64,000 nucleotides of DNA from Prorocentrum cordatum. Lineage: Eukaryota > Sar > Dinophyceae > Prorocentrales > Prorocentraceae. Below are positions 28,795 through 39,918 of the stretch, piece by piece; the first letter of the stretch is position 1, and each line of letters starts with the position of its first letter. The notes beneath the pieces were generated by a model. It did no database searches, had not been told where the DNA came from, and saw only the letters and a program-made list of their open reading frames with translations. The stretch is taken from NCBI GenBank assembly GCA_963575745.1, contig CAUYUJ010018550.1:113305-177304 (forward strand). The letters run 5' to 3'. A program made the position numbers and the translations under genes.

Positions 28795-29074
28795 GTACGT
28801 TCGGGCACTCGGGGCGCAACCTTGCATGCCCTTTGTGGAGGAAGATGGGCTGGGAGAGGGGAAGGCGGTTTGCCGCCGAGGCGGCTTGCCGCCAGGAGGA
28901 GGAGGAGGAGGAGGAGGAGGAGGAACCCCTCCGCAGGGCTGAAACGTGGACCAGCAGAGAGGCGTCGATCGACGGCCAGATGCACGGCAGCCAGGACAGA
29001 CGGCGCAACCAACCTTGGTATTTAGGGGTGCACATGCGTGTGCCCCCCAAAAATCGAGGCGTTGCTGCCCTCAG
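28795..29074 (+). other. Probable intron with hairpins
   Basis: Begins near a GTACG and ends CCCTCAG. Contains GGCGGTTTGCCGCC and GGCGGCTTGCCGCC hairpins (28866-28894) and (GGA)n at 28895-28925. Exact splice phase unresolved. Confidence 0.5.
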
Positions 29075-29305
29075 GATTTTCTCCTGGGCGACGGCGAGGC
29101 GTACATCGTGCATTGCTGCGCGCAGGCTGGCGCCGCCAGCGACCTGCTGGTGGAGACCCTGGAATGGGTGCGCGCGCCATGCCCAGGCGCGTCCCTGTGG
29201 CGGCCGCGCGGCGACGTCGCCGTGATGCCCGCCGAGCTGATCCCGCCAGCCTGGGCGGCTTATCGGCGACTACAGGACGATGGCTACGTGCTCGCCATCG
29301 CGTGA
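29075..29305 (+). CDS. Large protein of element 2, C-terminal exon
   Basis: After CCCTCAG the frame reads DFLLGDGEAYIVHCCAQAGA, ASDLLVETLEWVRAPCPGAS, LWRPRGDVAVMPAELIPPAW and AAYRRLQDDGYVLAIA, ending at TGA 29303-29305. It is a compact beta-rich segment of 76 residues; family members I recall end with a similar GDVV..., LWRP, VxPAxxIxxxxxY... stretch. This is the last coding sequence of element 2, followed by two further hairpins (29338-29410) and the AT-rich right end. The continuous frame to a natural stop argues for a real terminal exon. Confidence 0.6.
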   Translation, partial: DFLLGDGEAYIVHCCAQAGAASDLLVETLEWVRAPCPGASLWRPRGDVAVMPAELIPPAWAAYRRLQDDGYVLAIA

Positions 29306-30054
29306 AAAAGGAAAAAAACGAGCGCATGCGAGAGCGGATATGCCGCTGGCGGATGCGCCGCCCTTCGATAGAGAGGTGCAGGAGGGAGGGGCGGATATGC
29401 CGCCGAAGAAGGAAGGCGGGCTCGGGGAGGGAAGGCGGCAGGAGGGAGCGGGGGCGGGCTGGCCGCCGACAACGAGGAGAGGAGAGGGGAGGCGGTGATG
29501 GCCGCCGAGGGGAGGCAGTTTGAAGAATAGTTGATCCCCCCCCTCTCCCTCGCCCCCCTTCCCCTCCGCGCCCCGCAGGCGTCCTGAGGGCGGCTCGGCG
29601 CGTCGACCTGCGGCGCCCTGTCCTGAAAAACTGTTGTGTTGTAGTTGTTAAAACGTTTTTTGTGGTTTTTTCCCGAAACATAGCAATATCAAGAACAAAC
29701 ATGCAAAACATAGAAAGTAATGCAAATTTCGGGTTAACCGAATCGGACAGCCCACATCGACTTAGCTGACTTAGCTACTAAGTTGGGTATGTTGAGGTGT
29801 ATGTATCGATATATCTTGGCAGTGGTACCCGATAGCTCAGTTGATAAGATGGATGGTTCTGTGAGTAGTATGTATGGTATGTTGTTGAATATACTTATCT
29901 AAAAAAACGTTAAGTAGATGAATGCGAAGTTCGATATTTTATATATGTTGAATATGTGAGGTCAACTAGCATGAACCTACATACATCTTCGTTGAAACGA
30001 TTTCATCGGATATACAACGCTCTTACCGCACTTACACCCACCCGACGATCAAAG
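29306..30054. other. Right non-coding part and right terminal repeat of element 2
   Basis: 29335-29410 has GGCGGATATGCCGCC-type hairpins. From 29620 the sequence becomes AT-rich with GACTTAGCTACTAAGTT words near 29760. 29825-29862 (CCCGATAGCTCAGTTGAT) looks like the 5' third of a tRNA but no matching 3' part follows. 30016-30054 is the right terminal inverted repeat. Confidence 0.7.
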
Positions 30055-30930
30055 CTCTGGGCACCTCCCCCGGGGCCGGTTTTGTGAGGATGTCTCAAGC
30101 GAGGGCGCCGGTTTGGGATTCGTCACCGGATCCACCGGATCTGTCCGGAAACGGTGCCGGAGGCCGCTCTGGGCTACTCTGGGCACCTCCCCCGGGGCCG
30201 GTTTTGTGAGGATGTCTCAAGCGAGGGCGCCGGTTTGGGATTCGTCACCGGATCCAGCGGATCCACCGGATCTGTCCAAAAACGGTGCCGGAAGCCGCTC
30301 TGGGCTCCTCTGGGCACCTCCCCCGGGGCCGGTTTTGTGAGGATGTCTCAAGCGAGGGCGCCGGTTTGGGATTCGTCGGCGGATCCACCGGATCTGTCCG
30401 GAAACGGTGCCGGAGGCCGCGCTGGGCTCCTCTGGGCACCTCCCCCGGGGCCGGTTTTGTGAGGATGTCTCAAGCGAGGGCGCCGGTTTGGGATTCGTCG
30501 GCGGATCTGTCCGGAAACGGTGCCGGAGGCCGCTCTGGGTTCCTCTGGGCACCTCCCCCGGGGCCGGTTTTGCGAGGATGTCTCAAGCGAGGGCGCCGGT
30601 TTGGGATTCGTCGGCGGATCCACCGGATCCACCGGATCTGTCCGGAAACGGTGCCGGAGGCCGCTCTGGGCTCCTCTGGGCACCTCCCCCGGGGCCGGTT
30701 TTGTGAGGATGTCTCAACGAGGGCGCCGGTTTGGGATTCGTCACCGGATCCAGCGGATCCACCGGATCTGTCCGGAAACGGTGCCGGAGGCCGCTCTGGG
30801 CTCCCTCCCCCGGGGCCGGTTTTGTGAGGATGTCTCAAGCGAGGGCGCCGGTTTGGGATTCGTCGGCGGATCCACCGGATCCACCGGATCTGTCCCGAAA
30901 CGGTGCCGGAGGCCGCTCTGGGCTCGAGCT
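30055..30930. repeat. Satellite array, block 3
   Basis: Seven units of the 131-bp-class satellite in the same orientation as blocks 1 and 2, with 9-bp GGATCC sub-repeats varying from zero to three. The array ends at GGGCTCGAGCTTC. Confidence 0.95.
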
Positions 30931-32090
30931 TCTTTCGCAGCCGGGGTGCGGACCACTGAGATCCACAAAACTCCCAAAACTGATAGAATTGATGAGATGA
31001 TTAATTATGATGATGACGATGATGATGATGAATAGATGATGATGATGATGATGAGATGATGATGATATGAATGCTGCGGCTAGATGCTGATCAGGTGCTG
31101 AACGCGGATGCGAATGCGATCGATGCTAAAACGATGGGAAGCCGGATGCGGATGCGGATGCGGATGCGGATGATGGGATGCGGGGAGATATGCGGAGATG
31201 ATGATGATGATGAATGATGATGAATGAGAAGAGATGATGATGATGATGGTGAGATGATGCGATGATATGATGATGATGATGATGATGATGATGATTAGAT
31301 GGTGATGGTGAAGTGATGGTGATGGTGATGGTGATGGTGATGGTGATGGTGATGGTGATGGTGATGGTGATGATGATGATGAGGAGGAGGAGGAGGAGGA
31401 GGAGGGGGAGGAGAAGGAACAGCAGCAGGAGTGCAAGGAAGATGGAAGAGGAGAAGGCATGACTAATCAGAAAGAGGCGGAGGAGGAGGAGGAGGAGGAG
31501 GAGGATGCGGGAGGCACGAGAGGACAGTCCCGCCACCTTGCCTGGGTCGTGAACAAGTCTTTGGTATGTTTCTTGGGGTTTCTCGGGAGTCTCCTCGGAG
31601 TCTTCTGTGGGACCTTTTGGATGCTTCGTGCCCCGCTTGGGGACTTCTGGGAGCATTTCGGGCCTTCTTGGGGGGCCTCTTTGGCCGTCTGGGTGCCATG
31701 TTGGGATAGTATACTAGGTATGTTGGCTGTCACGTCTGCGCAGACCTCGAAAGTATCCGTTTATGCAGTTGTTGCTTCCGCAGCGGAGGAGGAGGAAGAG
31801 GAGGAGGTTGAGGTAATTAGAGACTGAGGAGAAAGGGGAATATAGGGACGCGGAAAAGGAGGAGCAGGAGGGGATGAGCAAGAGGAGGAGGAGGAGGAGG
31901 AGGAGGAGGAGGAGGAGGAGGAGGAGGAGGAGGGAGGAGCAATGAAAGAAGGCGGGAAGAAGAAAGTAGAGAGGAGGGGGAGGTGAAGGGGAGGAGGAGC
32001 AGCAGCAGCAGGAGGAAGGAGAGGAGGAGGAGGAGAAGGAGGAGGAGGAGGAAGCAGGAAGCGGACGAGGATGACCAGGAGCAGGAGGAG
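30931..32090. repeat. Simple-repeat region: (GAT)n, (GAG)n, CTTGGGG array, (GGA)n
   Basis: (GAT)n and GATGGT repeats to about 31380, GAG runs to 31505, a degenerate CTTGGGGCC/TCTTGGGG array at 31560-31700, then (GGA)n at 31780-32080. No coding sequence is supported until 32091. Confidence 0.85.
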
Positions 32091-32180
32091 GCGGGGCCGC
32101 TCTTCGCCGAGGTCGTGGTCCAGTGCCTCTGCCAGGTGATCCCGCTCCGGAACATGCTGCTGGGCTACCTTGCGCCGAAG
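32091..32180 (+). CDS. USP39: USP39/Sad1 homologue, exon a
   Basis: Thirty codons: AGPLFAEVVVQCLCQ and VIPLRNMLLGYLAPK. It matches the part of USP39/Sad1 proteins where a YAN(A/V)V(L/V)QAL helix is followed by PLRN(Y/F)FL. It stands out as protein-like within pure simple repeats. It is preceded by a GGAGGAG acceptor-like AG and followed by AAG then GCCCG, a GC donor of the same type as the next exon. Joined to 55841 it stays in frame and reads LAPK then EKKADPVLSSLADLMRK. USP39/Sad1 is a catalytically inactive ubiquitin-protease-like protein of the U4/U6.U5 tri-snRNP, acting in the nucleus. The preceding zinc-finger and GLNN region was not found in this window. Short length limits certainty. 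Confidence 0.55.
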
Positions 32181-32470
32181 GCCCGATCCTCCTCCTCCTC
32201 CTCCTCCTCCTCCTCCCTCCTCCTCCTCTCTCCTCCTCCTCCCACTCCTCCTTGTCATTTTCCTTATCCGCCTCCTTCTCCTCCTCCTCCTCCTCCTTCC
32301 GCCTCCTGACTCCTTTACTCCCTCCTCCTCCTCCTCCTCCTCCTACTTCCCCTCCTCCTCCCCTCCTCCTCCTCCTCCCTCCTCCTCCTCGCTCCTCCTC
32401 CTCCTCCTCCTCTCTCCTCTTCGCTCTCTCCTCCTCCACCTCCTCCTCCTTCTTCCTCTCCTCCGCCAAG
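32181..32470. repeat. (TCC)n tract
   Basis: About 280 bp of TCCTCC with minor changes, start of the proposed 23.7-kb intron. Confidence 0.9.
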
Positions 32471-32559
32471 TTTCCTTACATAATTAACGATCGTAAGAGA
32501 GGTGATCCCACCGCCGCCTTAACTGTGGAAAATTGCCGCCCTTTTCCTCTGGAACCGGG

Positions 32560-32583
32560 GTCCCCCCCCTTCCGAAAAAATCT

Positions 32584-32620
<37 letters not shown>

Positions 32621-32916
32621 TGCTGGAAACCCCCTTTCCCCGCCCCCTTGTTCCCCCGGCCCCCCCCCCCACCCCCCGCCCCTAACCCCTCCCCCCCCAT
32701 CGGAAATCAGGTGGGGGGGGTCACTTACCGGTTCGACCCCCCCTCGGAAACCGGAGGTTCCACCGCTGCTGGGGAAAAAACGGGCGGGGTCACTACAGGT
32801 TCGGACCCCCCCCCCTTCCGCGAAAAACAGGGGGGTCTTTCCGGTTCGATTCGAACCCTCCCCCCCCCCCCCCCATCGAAAAAACCGGAGGGGGGGGTCA
32901 CTACCGGTTCGAACCC

Positions 32917-32954
<38 letters not shown>

Positions 32955-32965
32955 TCACCGCCAGC
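32560..32965. repeat. Poly(C) runs with GGTTCGAACC-containing repeat units
   Basis: C runs at 32586-32621 and 32921-32952 flank four imperfect units of about 60 bp carrying GTCACTACCGGTTCGAACCC and AAAACCGGAGG. The C runs are likely to be unreliable in length. Confidence 0.85.
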
Positions 32966-32979
32966 AAACGACTCCCAGT

Positions 32980-33545
32980 CCCCACCACCGTCCTCACCAC
33001 ATCCCCCACTGTTGTTCCCAGCGCCACTGTCCTCACCACCGCTGTCCCCACTGGTTCCACCACCGCCCCTATTGTCCCCACCAATGCCACCACCGCTGTC
33101 GCACTGTCCCCACTGTCCCCACCACTGTTCCCACCACGGTTCCACCACGGCTCCACTCTCACAACTTTCTCCACGGCCCCAACCACTGCCCCGACTATCC
33201 CCGCTGTCCCCACTGTCCCACTGACTCCTCCGCTGTCCCACTGAGCTGTCCCACTGTTCCCACCACTGTCCCCACTGTCCCCACCACTGTCCCCACTGTA
33301 CCTCTGTCCCATTATCCCACCGCCGTCCTCGCCACCGCCTTCACCACTGTTTCCACCCCCGCTGTACTCTCCACTGTCCTACTGTTTCCACCACATTCCC
33401 ACTGTCCCCACACCACTGTCCCCACCACCACCGTCCCCACCACTGTTCCACTGTCCCCACGGTTCCCACCATTGTCCTCACCCGCTGTCCCCTCACCACT
33501 GTCCCCACCACCACCGTCCCCACTGCTGTCCGCACCCCCCCTCGG
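32980..33545. repeat. CCACTGTCCC minisatellite
   Basis: About 560 bp of CCACTGTCCCCAC-type units (9-12 bp), with CCACCGTCC and TTCCACCAC variants. Confidence 0.9.
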
Positions 33546-33825
33546 CTCGGTTTTCGGGGGGGAGGTTTTGTTTCAGTCCCCTGGAACGTGACGTTTTGCA
33601 TATATTGTAGTGGCCTTCGGCCAGTGCCGCCGATCCGGGTCGCTCGGGGTTATTCTCCAGACGCAGAAATTATGGGCGCACACTCAAACGCACACACACA
33701 GTCACACCACTTAACCTGCGCCGCAGACATGCGCACACAGCATCACCCACACACACATACTAGTTGGGAAACGCTCCTGTAGTACTAGTAGTAGTATTAG
33801 TAGTAGTAGTAGTAGTAGTAGTAGC

Positions 33826-33860
<35 letters not shown>

Positions 33861-34379
33861 TAGTAGTAGTAGTAGTGGTTGTGGTAGTAGTGGTAGTAGT
33901 AGTAGAGGCCTCGTTCCGCGGCTTCTCTCGACTTCCCGCGGTCTCTCTCAAGTTTCGAGCACGCGGTGAGTTTCACGATATATGTGTGTGTATGTACGCG
34001 TGCATGCATGTATGCATGCATTGATCATGTGTGCCTGTGTGTAGGTACGTATGTATGTATGTATGCTTGTGCGCGTATGTATGTATTTAGTTTGTATGTA
34101 TGTTTGTATGTGTGTATGATAATATGTGTGTATGTGTGTGAATGTAAGTATGTATGTCTGGAAGATTGTTTTTCTATGTATGCAAATGTGTTTAAATGTA
34201 GGTATGTATGCATGTGTGTATGGATGTGCGTTTGAAGAGCGAGGATGTTTCAAAGAAGAGGCACTCGGTGACGCGATCGTTGAGGGATAGGAGTGAGGTC
34301 GCAGAGGAGGAGGAGGAGAATGAGGAAGAGGCGATAACTTGAAGGAAAACGATGAGACGGAGGACATCCTGCCGGTGGC
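33546..34379. repeat. (TAG)n and (TATG)n microsatellites; no gene
   Basis: 33546-33777 shows nothing recognisable. (TAG)n with interruptions at 33778-33905; TATG/TATGTATG repeats at 33970-34230; then an unremarkable purine-rich stretch. Confidence 0.85.
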
Positions 34380-34985
34380 GCCCTGGGCGGTGCCGCGGAA
34401 GAAACCGGGGGCCTGCCGGAGGCAGTCTGGAGGCCTCTGGGGAGCTGTTTTGGGGCCTCTTGGAACCTCTTTTGGGCCTCTTGTGGGCTTCTTGGGGCCC
34501 CTTGGGGGTCTCTTGGGGCCTCCTGGGGGCCTCTTGGGGCGGAAAGCTCGGTTCTTTCGGTTCGTGGTCCCCCTCTTGGGCCCCTCTTGGGGCTCTCTTG
34601 GGGCCTTCTTGGGCTGTCCAGAGGCCCTCTTGGGCCGTCTTGGGGCCCTCTTGGGCCGTCTTGGGGCTCTCTTGGGCCGTGTTGGAAGCATCGTGGGCCG
34701 TCTTGGGACGGACTTGGGGGCCTCTTGGGCCGTCTTCGAGCGTCGGACGCCCGAAAAGGCAAGAACGCTAAAAACCCTGAGAAAACCAATGAAAATCAAC
34801 GATTCTGGCCTCTTGGGGCCCTCTTGGGAGGCCTCTTGGAAGCTTCTTGGGGCGTCTTGGAGACACCTTGGGCCGTCTGGAGGCCATCTCGGGCGTCTTG
34901 GAGCGATTTTTCGGCGACTCGGGGCCCTCTTGGAACCCCTTGGGGGTCTCTTGGGCCCCCCCCCTCCTCCAAAGCGCCGGAAAAA
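34380..34985. repeat. CTTGGGGCC degenerate array
   Basis: Some forty imperfect copies of a 9- to 15-bp unit around CTTGGGGCCTCTTGGG. It includes a non-repeat core (AACCAATGAAAATCAACGAT, near 34780) whose reverse complement occurs in the array at 56.8 kb, so the arrays at 34.4 and 56.6 kb are inverted copies of one composite repeat. Confidence 0.85.
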
Positions 34986-35395
34986 GCGGAGCATGGCGCC
35001 CCCCCCCCCCCTATCTTCCACTCCCCCGGAGCGGCCCCGGGGTTCGCCGGAAACTCGCACCCCCCCCCCCCCCCCCACCCCCCCTTCCCCGGCAGAGCCA
35101 CCCCGGCGACCCCCCCAGAGGCTGAAGCTCAGCCTCGAGGCTGTAGCTGAGACTCCTTGAAACTCACACGCCGGATCGGCGGATTTCCCCGTGGAATAGC
35201 AGGATGCATGAGAAGAGAGAGTCTGGCCAATAATGATGAGCTGACAAAACATGTCGAACACATGCAAGATTGATTTTTTTCTCACGCAAGGGTACGGCTG
35301 AGCAACGCTGTTGAGCAGTTCACGGAAGGACAGCATGCGCCAGCAGTCAGTTCCACTGACGCGAACAACACTCAGTCTGAGGTCGACGTTTTCAG
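34986..35395. other. No gene seen
   Basis: C runs at 34998-35075, then unique sequence of mixed composition; no recognisable coding or repeat signal. Confidence 0.5.
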
Positions 35396-37215
35396 TTAAT
35401 TTATGAGGAACACACGATCTATTCTGCAAGCGCGCATCAATTCCCGAGCATCACAGAAAGGCCGCGAGGGCAGGCCGCTTGGGCGAGCGAGGCCCACCGC
35501 AGCAGCTGCTGGCCTCTTGCGCAAAGCAGTGGCGCCAGCAGCCGCGGGCCGCCTTCGCGGGCGGGGCATCGCCGCAGCAGCCGCTGGCCTCCTGCGCAAA
35601 ACCTTGGCACTCGAAGGCAAGCGGCCGACGTCGACCTGCGGATTCACGCTGCGCTCCATGCGCAACTTTGGCGCGATCTTCGGCGAGTGCTGGGTGGGGG
35701 CGCACGGCGCAGCATGGGGCAGGTCGCGCTCCTGGTGGCGCTCAGTCAGAGGCAAATTTTCCTGGCCCAACCTGCCAGAAGCTTGGCGAAAGTGAGCGCC
35801 GAACAAACAGCGCGCGCGTTGCGCTCTGTCTGCAGAAAGACATTGCGGAACAATGCTTTTTACTTGCATATGGAATGTTTCGTTCCTCGTTGTTCCATGC
35901 ATCACCTGAGCGCCAGGGTTCCGCGGAATGAATCTACCCAGGCCCAGGAGATGCTCGAGCTGCGCGGGCGACGTCGCATATCGCAAGCTTCCCAGGACAG
36001 CGGTCTTCTCGCCAGTCGTCTTGCCCATCTCCCGCGGGAACATGTGGCACAAGGAGGCGATGTCCTTCATGAAGGAGACGGCGTTGCGGCGCGGTTGCTC
36101 GGGGTAGCCTTCGGCCTTGATCGCCGACATGCCTCTCGCCGCAGCAGCATCCGACAGCGAGGACATCGCATCTTCCAGTGACTGCGAGTCCGTTCGCCGT
36201 CGCTGCCCACGGTGATAAGGTTGCCATCGTCAAATCCTTTCGGGAACTTCGCAATGCATCGGCGGATGAGATTCGACGACGGAGTGCTTTTCTCGCCAGA
36301 TGCGTGCTCGACCTTCAGCGCGATGTGCAGGGGGCCCCTGGAGAGGCACTGCAGCCGCGGGAACGCGGCGCGGAGGGCGGTGTCTTCCAACGAGATGGGC
36401 GCATCTGAACAGATCGTGCGCACATGTATTGCGCCGTTCGCGTTGCCGACCGCTTCGAGCAGAGCCTTCTTCGCATGCATGAGTGCCTCCGACGGCGCGT
36501 GCTTCGCCAGGAGAACCGAATCCATGCGCGGAACCGATATCTGGACATGGACACCTGTCTTTCGTTCAGCCCCGGATGCTCCATGCTGCGTCTGGTGCAA
36601 TGCCGAAAGCAGGGTTGGGCACTGGCCGTCAATGCCGATCACAGTCTTGTCCGCCTCTTCGCGGCACTTTGCAATCGTGTTCTTGATGCGGCAATGTTTC
36701 AACAAACCCCCTACAAAGGTTAGATGAATGGCAGGGTCGCCTGGGAAAATATACCCAGTGAAACCTGCGGCGTCCTTGACGCGCGCCCAAGCCCGCTTCC
36801 TCGATCCCTCGGTGTCTGGGTGGAGTAAAGCGGACAGGAACGGTGCCGAGAAATCATCGGTGCAGTGGTAATGCTCGCTGATTCGGTGGAATGGCCCTGC
36901 GTCCGAGCGCAGGATAGAACGAGGGCGCTCGCCAGCGTCGAGCAGGAGGGCCGTGCGCCGATCGGTGTCAGTCCGCGCGAGCTGATGCTTTACCTCGCCC
37001 CAAGATGGACACCCCTCACACCCGTTCCGAATGCGTTCGGCGCTGCGCGAAAGCAGCGACCGCGGCCCAAGCTCATCTCCGCCCGTAGTCCAGAGGCTTG
37101 CAGAACGCTGGCACGACGCCGAATGGTTCCACATCGCATGTATCACGCGCATCTGTTTGTTCGACGCGCCACATGAGCTTTTACCAGCGAGCTGGTTACG
37201 CACGTGGGATAGCAA
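35396..37215 (-). CDS. Transposase-like protein with RNETFH motif and KRPAA tail (frameshifted)
   Basis: Minus-strand frame from 37215 reads through LGPRSLLSRSAERIRNGCEG, TGYIFPGDPAIHLTFVGG, TVIGIDGQCPTLLSALHQTQ, KTGVHVQISVPRMDSVLLAK, IHVRTICSDAPISLEDTAL and GPLHIALKVEHASGEKSTPS; near 36180 it shifts to SLEDAMSSLSDAAAARGMSA, LGRFIPRNPGAQVMHGTTRN and ETFHMQVKS, ending in an RRRPAAAAAMPRPRRRPAA tail at 35396. GIDGQ, a later CSD and RNExxH could be the D, D, E of a DDE transposase; that is an inference from spacing and from a family I recall in dinoflagellates with the same GxDGQxxTLL, CSDxP and RNExxH order. The shift implies decay or an intron. It lies upstream, on the minus strand, of nothing further recognisable. 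Confidence 0.6.
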
Positions 37216-37216
37216 C

Positions 37217-38098
37217 TTATCTCACCGCTGGAAAGATCTGGAAAGGGCGCAACGGGCAGTGCCACAAGTCATCTCGTCTGGCGGCGCCCGCGCTCTCTGT
37301 GTCGCTGAGGGTCGACAGAGTAGATTCGACTTCTTGCCTCGCCACCGCTGCGAGCACCCCTGGCGTCTTCGACAGGTAGGAATGGCCCGTGCCGCACAGC
37401 GAATCGAACTCCCCACTGCCCATAGAACCATCCGACATCTTCAGAGTTCTCGCAGGCGGTGGCGGCGAGACCCCCCCCATCGGACCGCTCGCAGGTGCAA
37501 TCGCTCTCTGCGTTGCCGATGGCGCCGCTGACGGCGGCAACGCAGAAGAAACCCACGCAGGCATTGTTGCGCATCTCTGCTGACTCATCCGATGGTGCTG
37601 TAGCTGCCAAAAAGCGGTGCAAAAGCATGGCCTGCGCCGTCGTCAACGAGGAACCTGCCGCCTGCCAGCGCGGTCTCGAATGTCGCTCGGCTCGCTCCCA
37701 TCCCAAATTGAGCTAGCATTTTGCACCCGTCTGCAACAATCCAGAATGGCCCGCCGCCTGGCGCGGCAACAAGGAAACCAATATCGTTGAACGACAAGGG
37801 CACGCATGTGCTCGTAGAGCGGCTAGTGGAATTCGTTCGCCTGCAGGTTCTGGAACTCCCTGACGCATTCGCAAACTCCACCCCCATCTCAATGCCAAGC
37901 TGCCTCATATCGTTAGTGGTTCGGGAATGACGACCAGGGTTCCCCAGGGCGTCGCGCCCCGCCACGCGCGAGCGCGCAGACCTCCTGCCGCGCACGATGG
38001 AATCGCACGCGCCCTCGTGGATGAGGAGCGGGGCGCCGCCCTCCAAGAAGTGCGCTGGATCGCCCGTGCCGCTCGCAGCATCAGCGGGACTCTTTGGT
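37217..38098 (-). CDS. Possible 5' exons of the transposase-like gene
   Basis: Two minus-strand frames look protein-like. 37585-38046 gives GAPLLIHEGACDSIVRGRRS, NDMRQLGIEMGVEFANASGS, GFLVAAPGGGPFWIVADGC and KMLAQFGMGA. 37217-37588 gives MSQQRCATMPAWVSSALPPS, RTLKMSDGSMGSGEFDSLCG, TGHSYLSKTPGVLAAVARQE and DDLWHCPLRPFQIFPAVR. They overlap only at the end, in different frames, and lead into 37215. The phrase GPFWIVADGCKM recurs in modified form (GPCWILADGNEMI) at about 43.8 kb, so a shared domain between the two minus-strand loci is likely. No function recognised. Confidence 0.45.
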
Positions 38099-38384
38099 CT
38101 GAGTTCTAACGCGCGAATCCCAGCCGATTTCTGACTTCGGTCCCGGAAAGCAGCGGTGGTAGTCTGCGACGCCTGCGGGGGGCGACGCGCGCGGCTCCGC
38201 CGCAGGTTTGCCGTCGCATTTGGATTTGCAACCCAAATGCGAAAACATGAATCAGCGAAGCCGCGCTCGCCATCCCCCGACCACCTGGCCCCGGAGATCG
38301 TCGCGCAGCTCGATCATCGACGCGGCAAGTATGAACGCAGCGAAGAAGTGCGCGCACTCGTCGAATTCTTGGTGACACATATAC
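38099..38384 (-). other. Interval before arm copy 3
   Basis: Minus-strand frames are open in places (for example WVANPNATANLRRSRARRP) but nothing is recognised. Contains a short inverted pair around TTTGGATTTGCAACCCAAAT at 38219. Confidence 0.4.
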
Positions 38385-39918
38385 GCAGCACCCCGCAATG
38401 CGGATAAGAGTGAGGGGGCGGGCGCGGGCGACGCGGGCGTCGTCGGGCCGGCAGACCTCGTGGCGCCCACCTTCCCTGTCGATGGCGCTCTCGTCCTCCT
38501 CCTCCTCCTCCTCCTCCTCTTCCTCGTCCTCGTCCTCATCGTCACCGTCATCGTCATCCTCCTCCTCCACCTCGTCCTCCTCCTCTTCTCCCTCGTCCTC
38601 CCTTTCTCCCCCTCGCCCCTTCATCGTCGTCCCCCCATTGTCGCCCTCCCCCGCATCGGCCTCCATCATCGTCCTCCCATTGTCGTCCATCATCATCATC
38701 ATCATCCACCCCCTCCCCCCCCCCCTCGTCCTCCTCCTCCTCCCCCTCCTCTCCCTCCTCGTCCTCCTCGTCCTCCTGCTCCTCCTCCTCTTTCTTCACA
38801 TTCTCCTTGTATCCTCTCTTCTTCCGCATCCTCCTCGCACCTTGTTTACTCTTCCTGCCTCCCCCACCTTCCCCAAGATAGCGGCAGCGCAATTTGTTTC
38901 CCCCCCGCTTTATGCTCCCCGACTTCTCTGATCAAGGCAACTCGCCAGGGCAAACTTGCTGGGCGGGCTGTTGTGGATGCGCGGGGCTTGAAGAGATCCT
39001 CGCGGGCTAGGACGGCATGCAAAAATCCGCCGCCGCGCTTGCGCGGCTTTGGCTTGTTCAGTGAACGTGGTTTGGGTCGCGGGTGGGTCGCGGGCTCTCC
39101 ACCTCCACCTGGAAGGAATGCAGAGGCAGCCCGCCGCAGGCGCCAAAAATATTGGTTTGTGCACTGAACGTGGTTTGGGTCGCGGGGGGGGGGGGGGGGC
39201 GCGGGTTCTCCACCGGGAGCGAATGCAAAAAAAAACTCGCCGCAGGCGCAGAAAACAATTGTTTGTACCCTGAACGTGGTCGCGGGTGGGCCGCGGTCTT
39301 TCCACTTGAAGCGACTGCAAAAGCAGCCCGCCGCAGGCGCCGAAAATTGCGGTTTGCACCCTGAACGTGGTTTGGGTCGCGGCTTGGTCGCAAGTTGGTC
39401 ACGGGGTGGGTCGCGGGCGCTCCACCTGGAAGGAGTGCAAAAAAAGCTCGCCGCAGGCGCCGAACATTGCGGTTTGTACCTTGAGCGTGGTTCGGGTCGA
39501 AGGTGGGTGGGTCGCGGGTGGGTCGCGGGGTGGGTCGCGGGTGGGTCGCGGGTGGGTCGCGGGTGGGTCGCGGGTGGGTCGCGGGTGGGTCGCGGGTGGG
39601 TCGCGGGGTGGGCCGCGGGCGGGTCGCGGGGTGGGTCGCGGGGCGGGTCGCGGGTGGGTCGCGGGGTGGGTCGCGGGGTGGGTCGCGGGGTGGGTCGCGG
39701 GGTGGGTCGCGGGGTGGATCGCGGGTGGGTCGCGGGTGGGTCGCGGGGTGGGTCGCGGGTTTGGTCGCGGGCGGGTCGCGGGGCGGGCTGCGGGTCGGGC
39801 GACGACAACAAACAACAACAAACAACAACAACAGCAACAACACGAATCCGCACCGCAGAATTCCACTTCAGCCACGCACCCAGGGACAGTGAATGACCGT
39901 TCGGCCCCCTCACTCTGA
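38385..39918. repeat. Third, rearranged copy of the element 1 arm
   Basis: The inner edge (CAATGCGGATAAGAGTGAGG) lies at 38397 and the outer edge (CAGGGACAGTGAATGACCG, CCCCCTCACTCTGA) at 39880-39918, in the orientation of the right arm. Between are a (TCC)/(GTC) tract (38490-38880), five tandem units of about 105-120 bp starting near 39060, 39165, 39271, 39361 and 39481 with GAACGTGGTTTGGGTCGCGG, a GTCGCGGGTGG minisatellite (39490-39790) and (CAA)n. Confidence 0.8.

Noticed and set aside
31126-31656. Minus-strand Ser/Leu/Ile/Thr-rich frames
   Set aside because: Translation of (GAT)n and (GGA)n repeats.
32715-32925. GGTTCGAACC words as tRNA B boxes
   Set aside because: They repeat in a C-rich minisatellite and no A box or cloverleaf is present.
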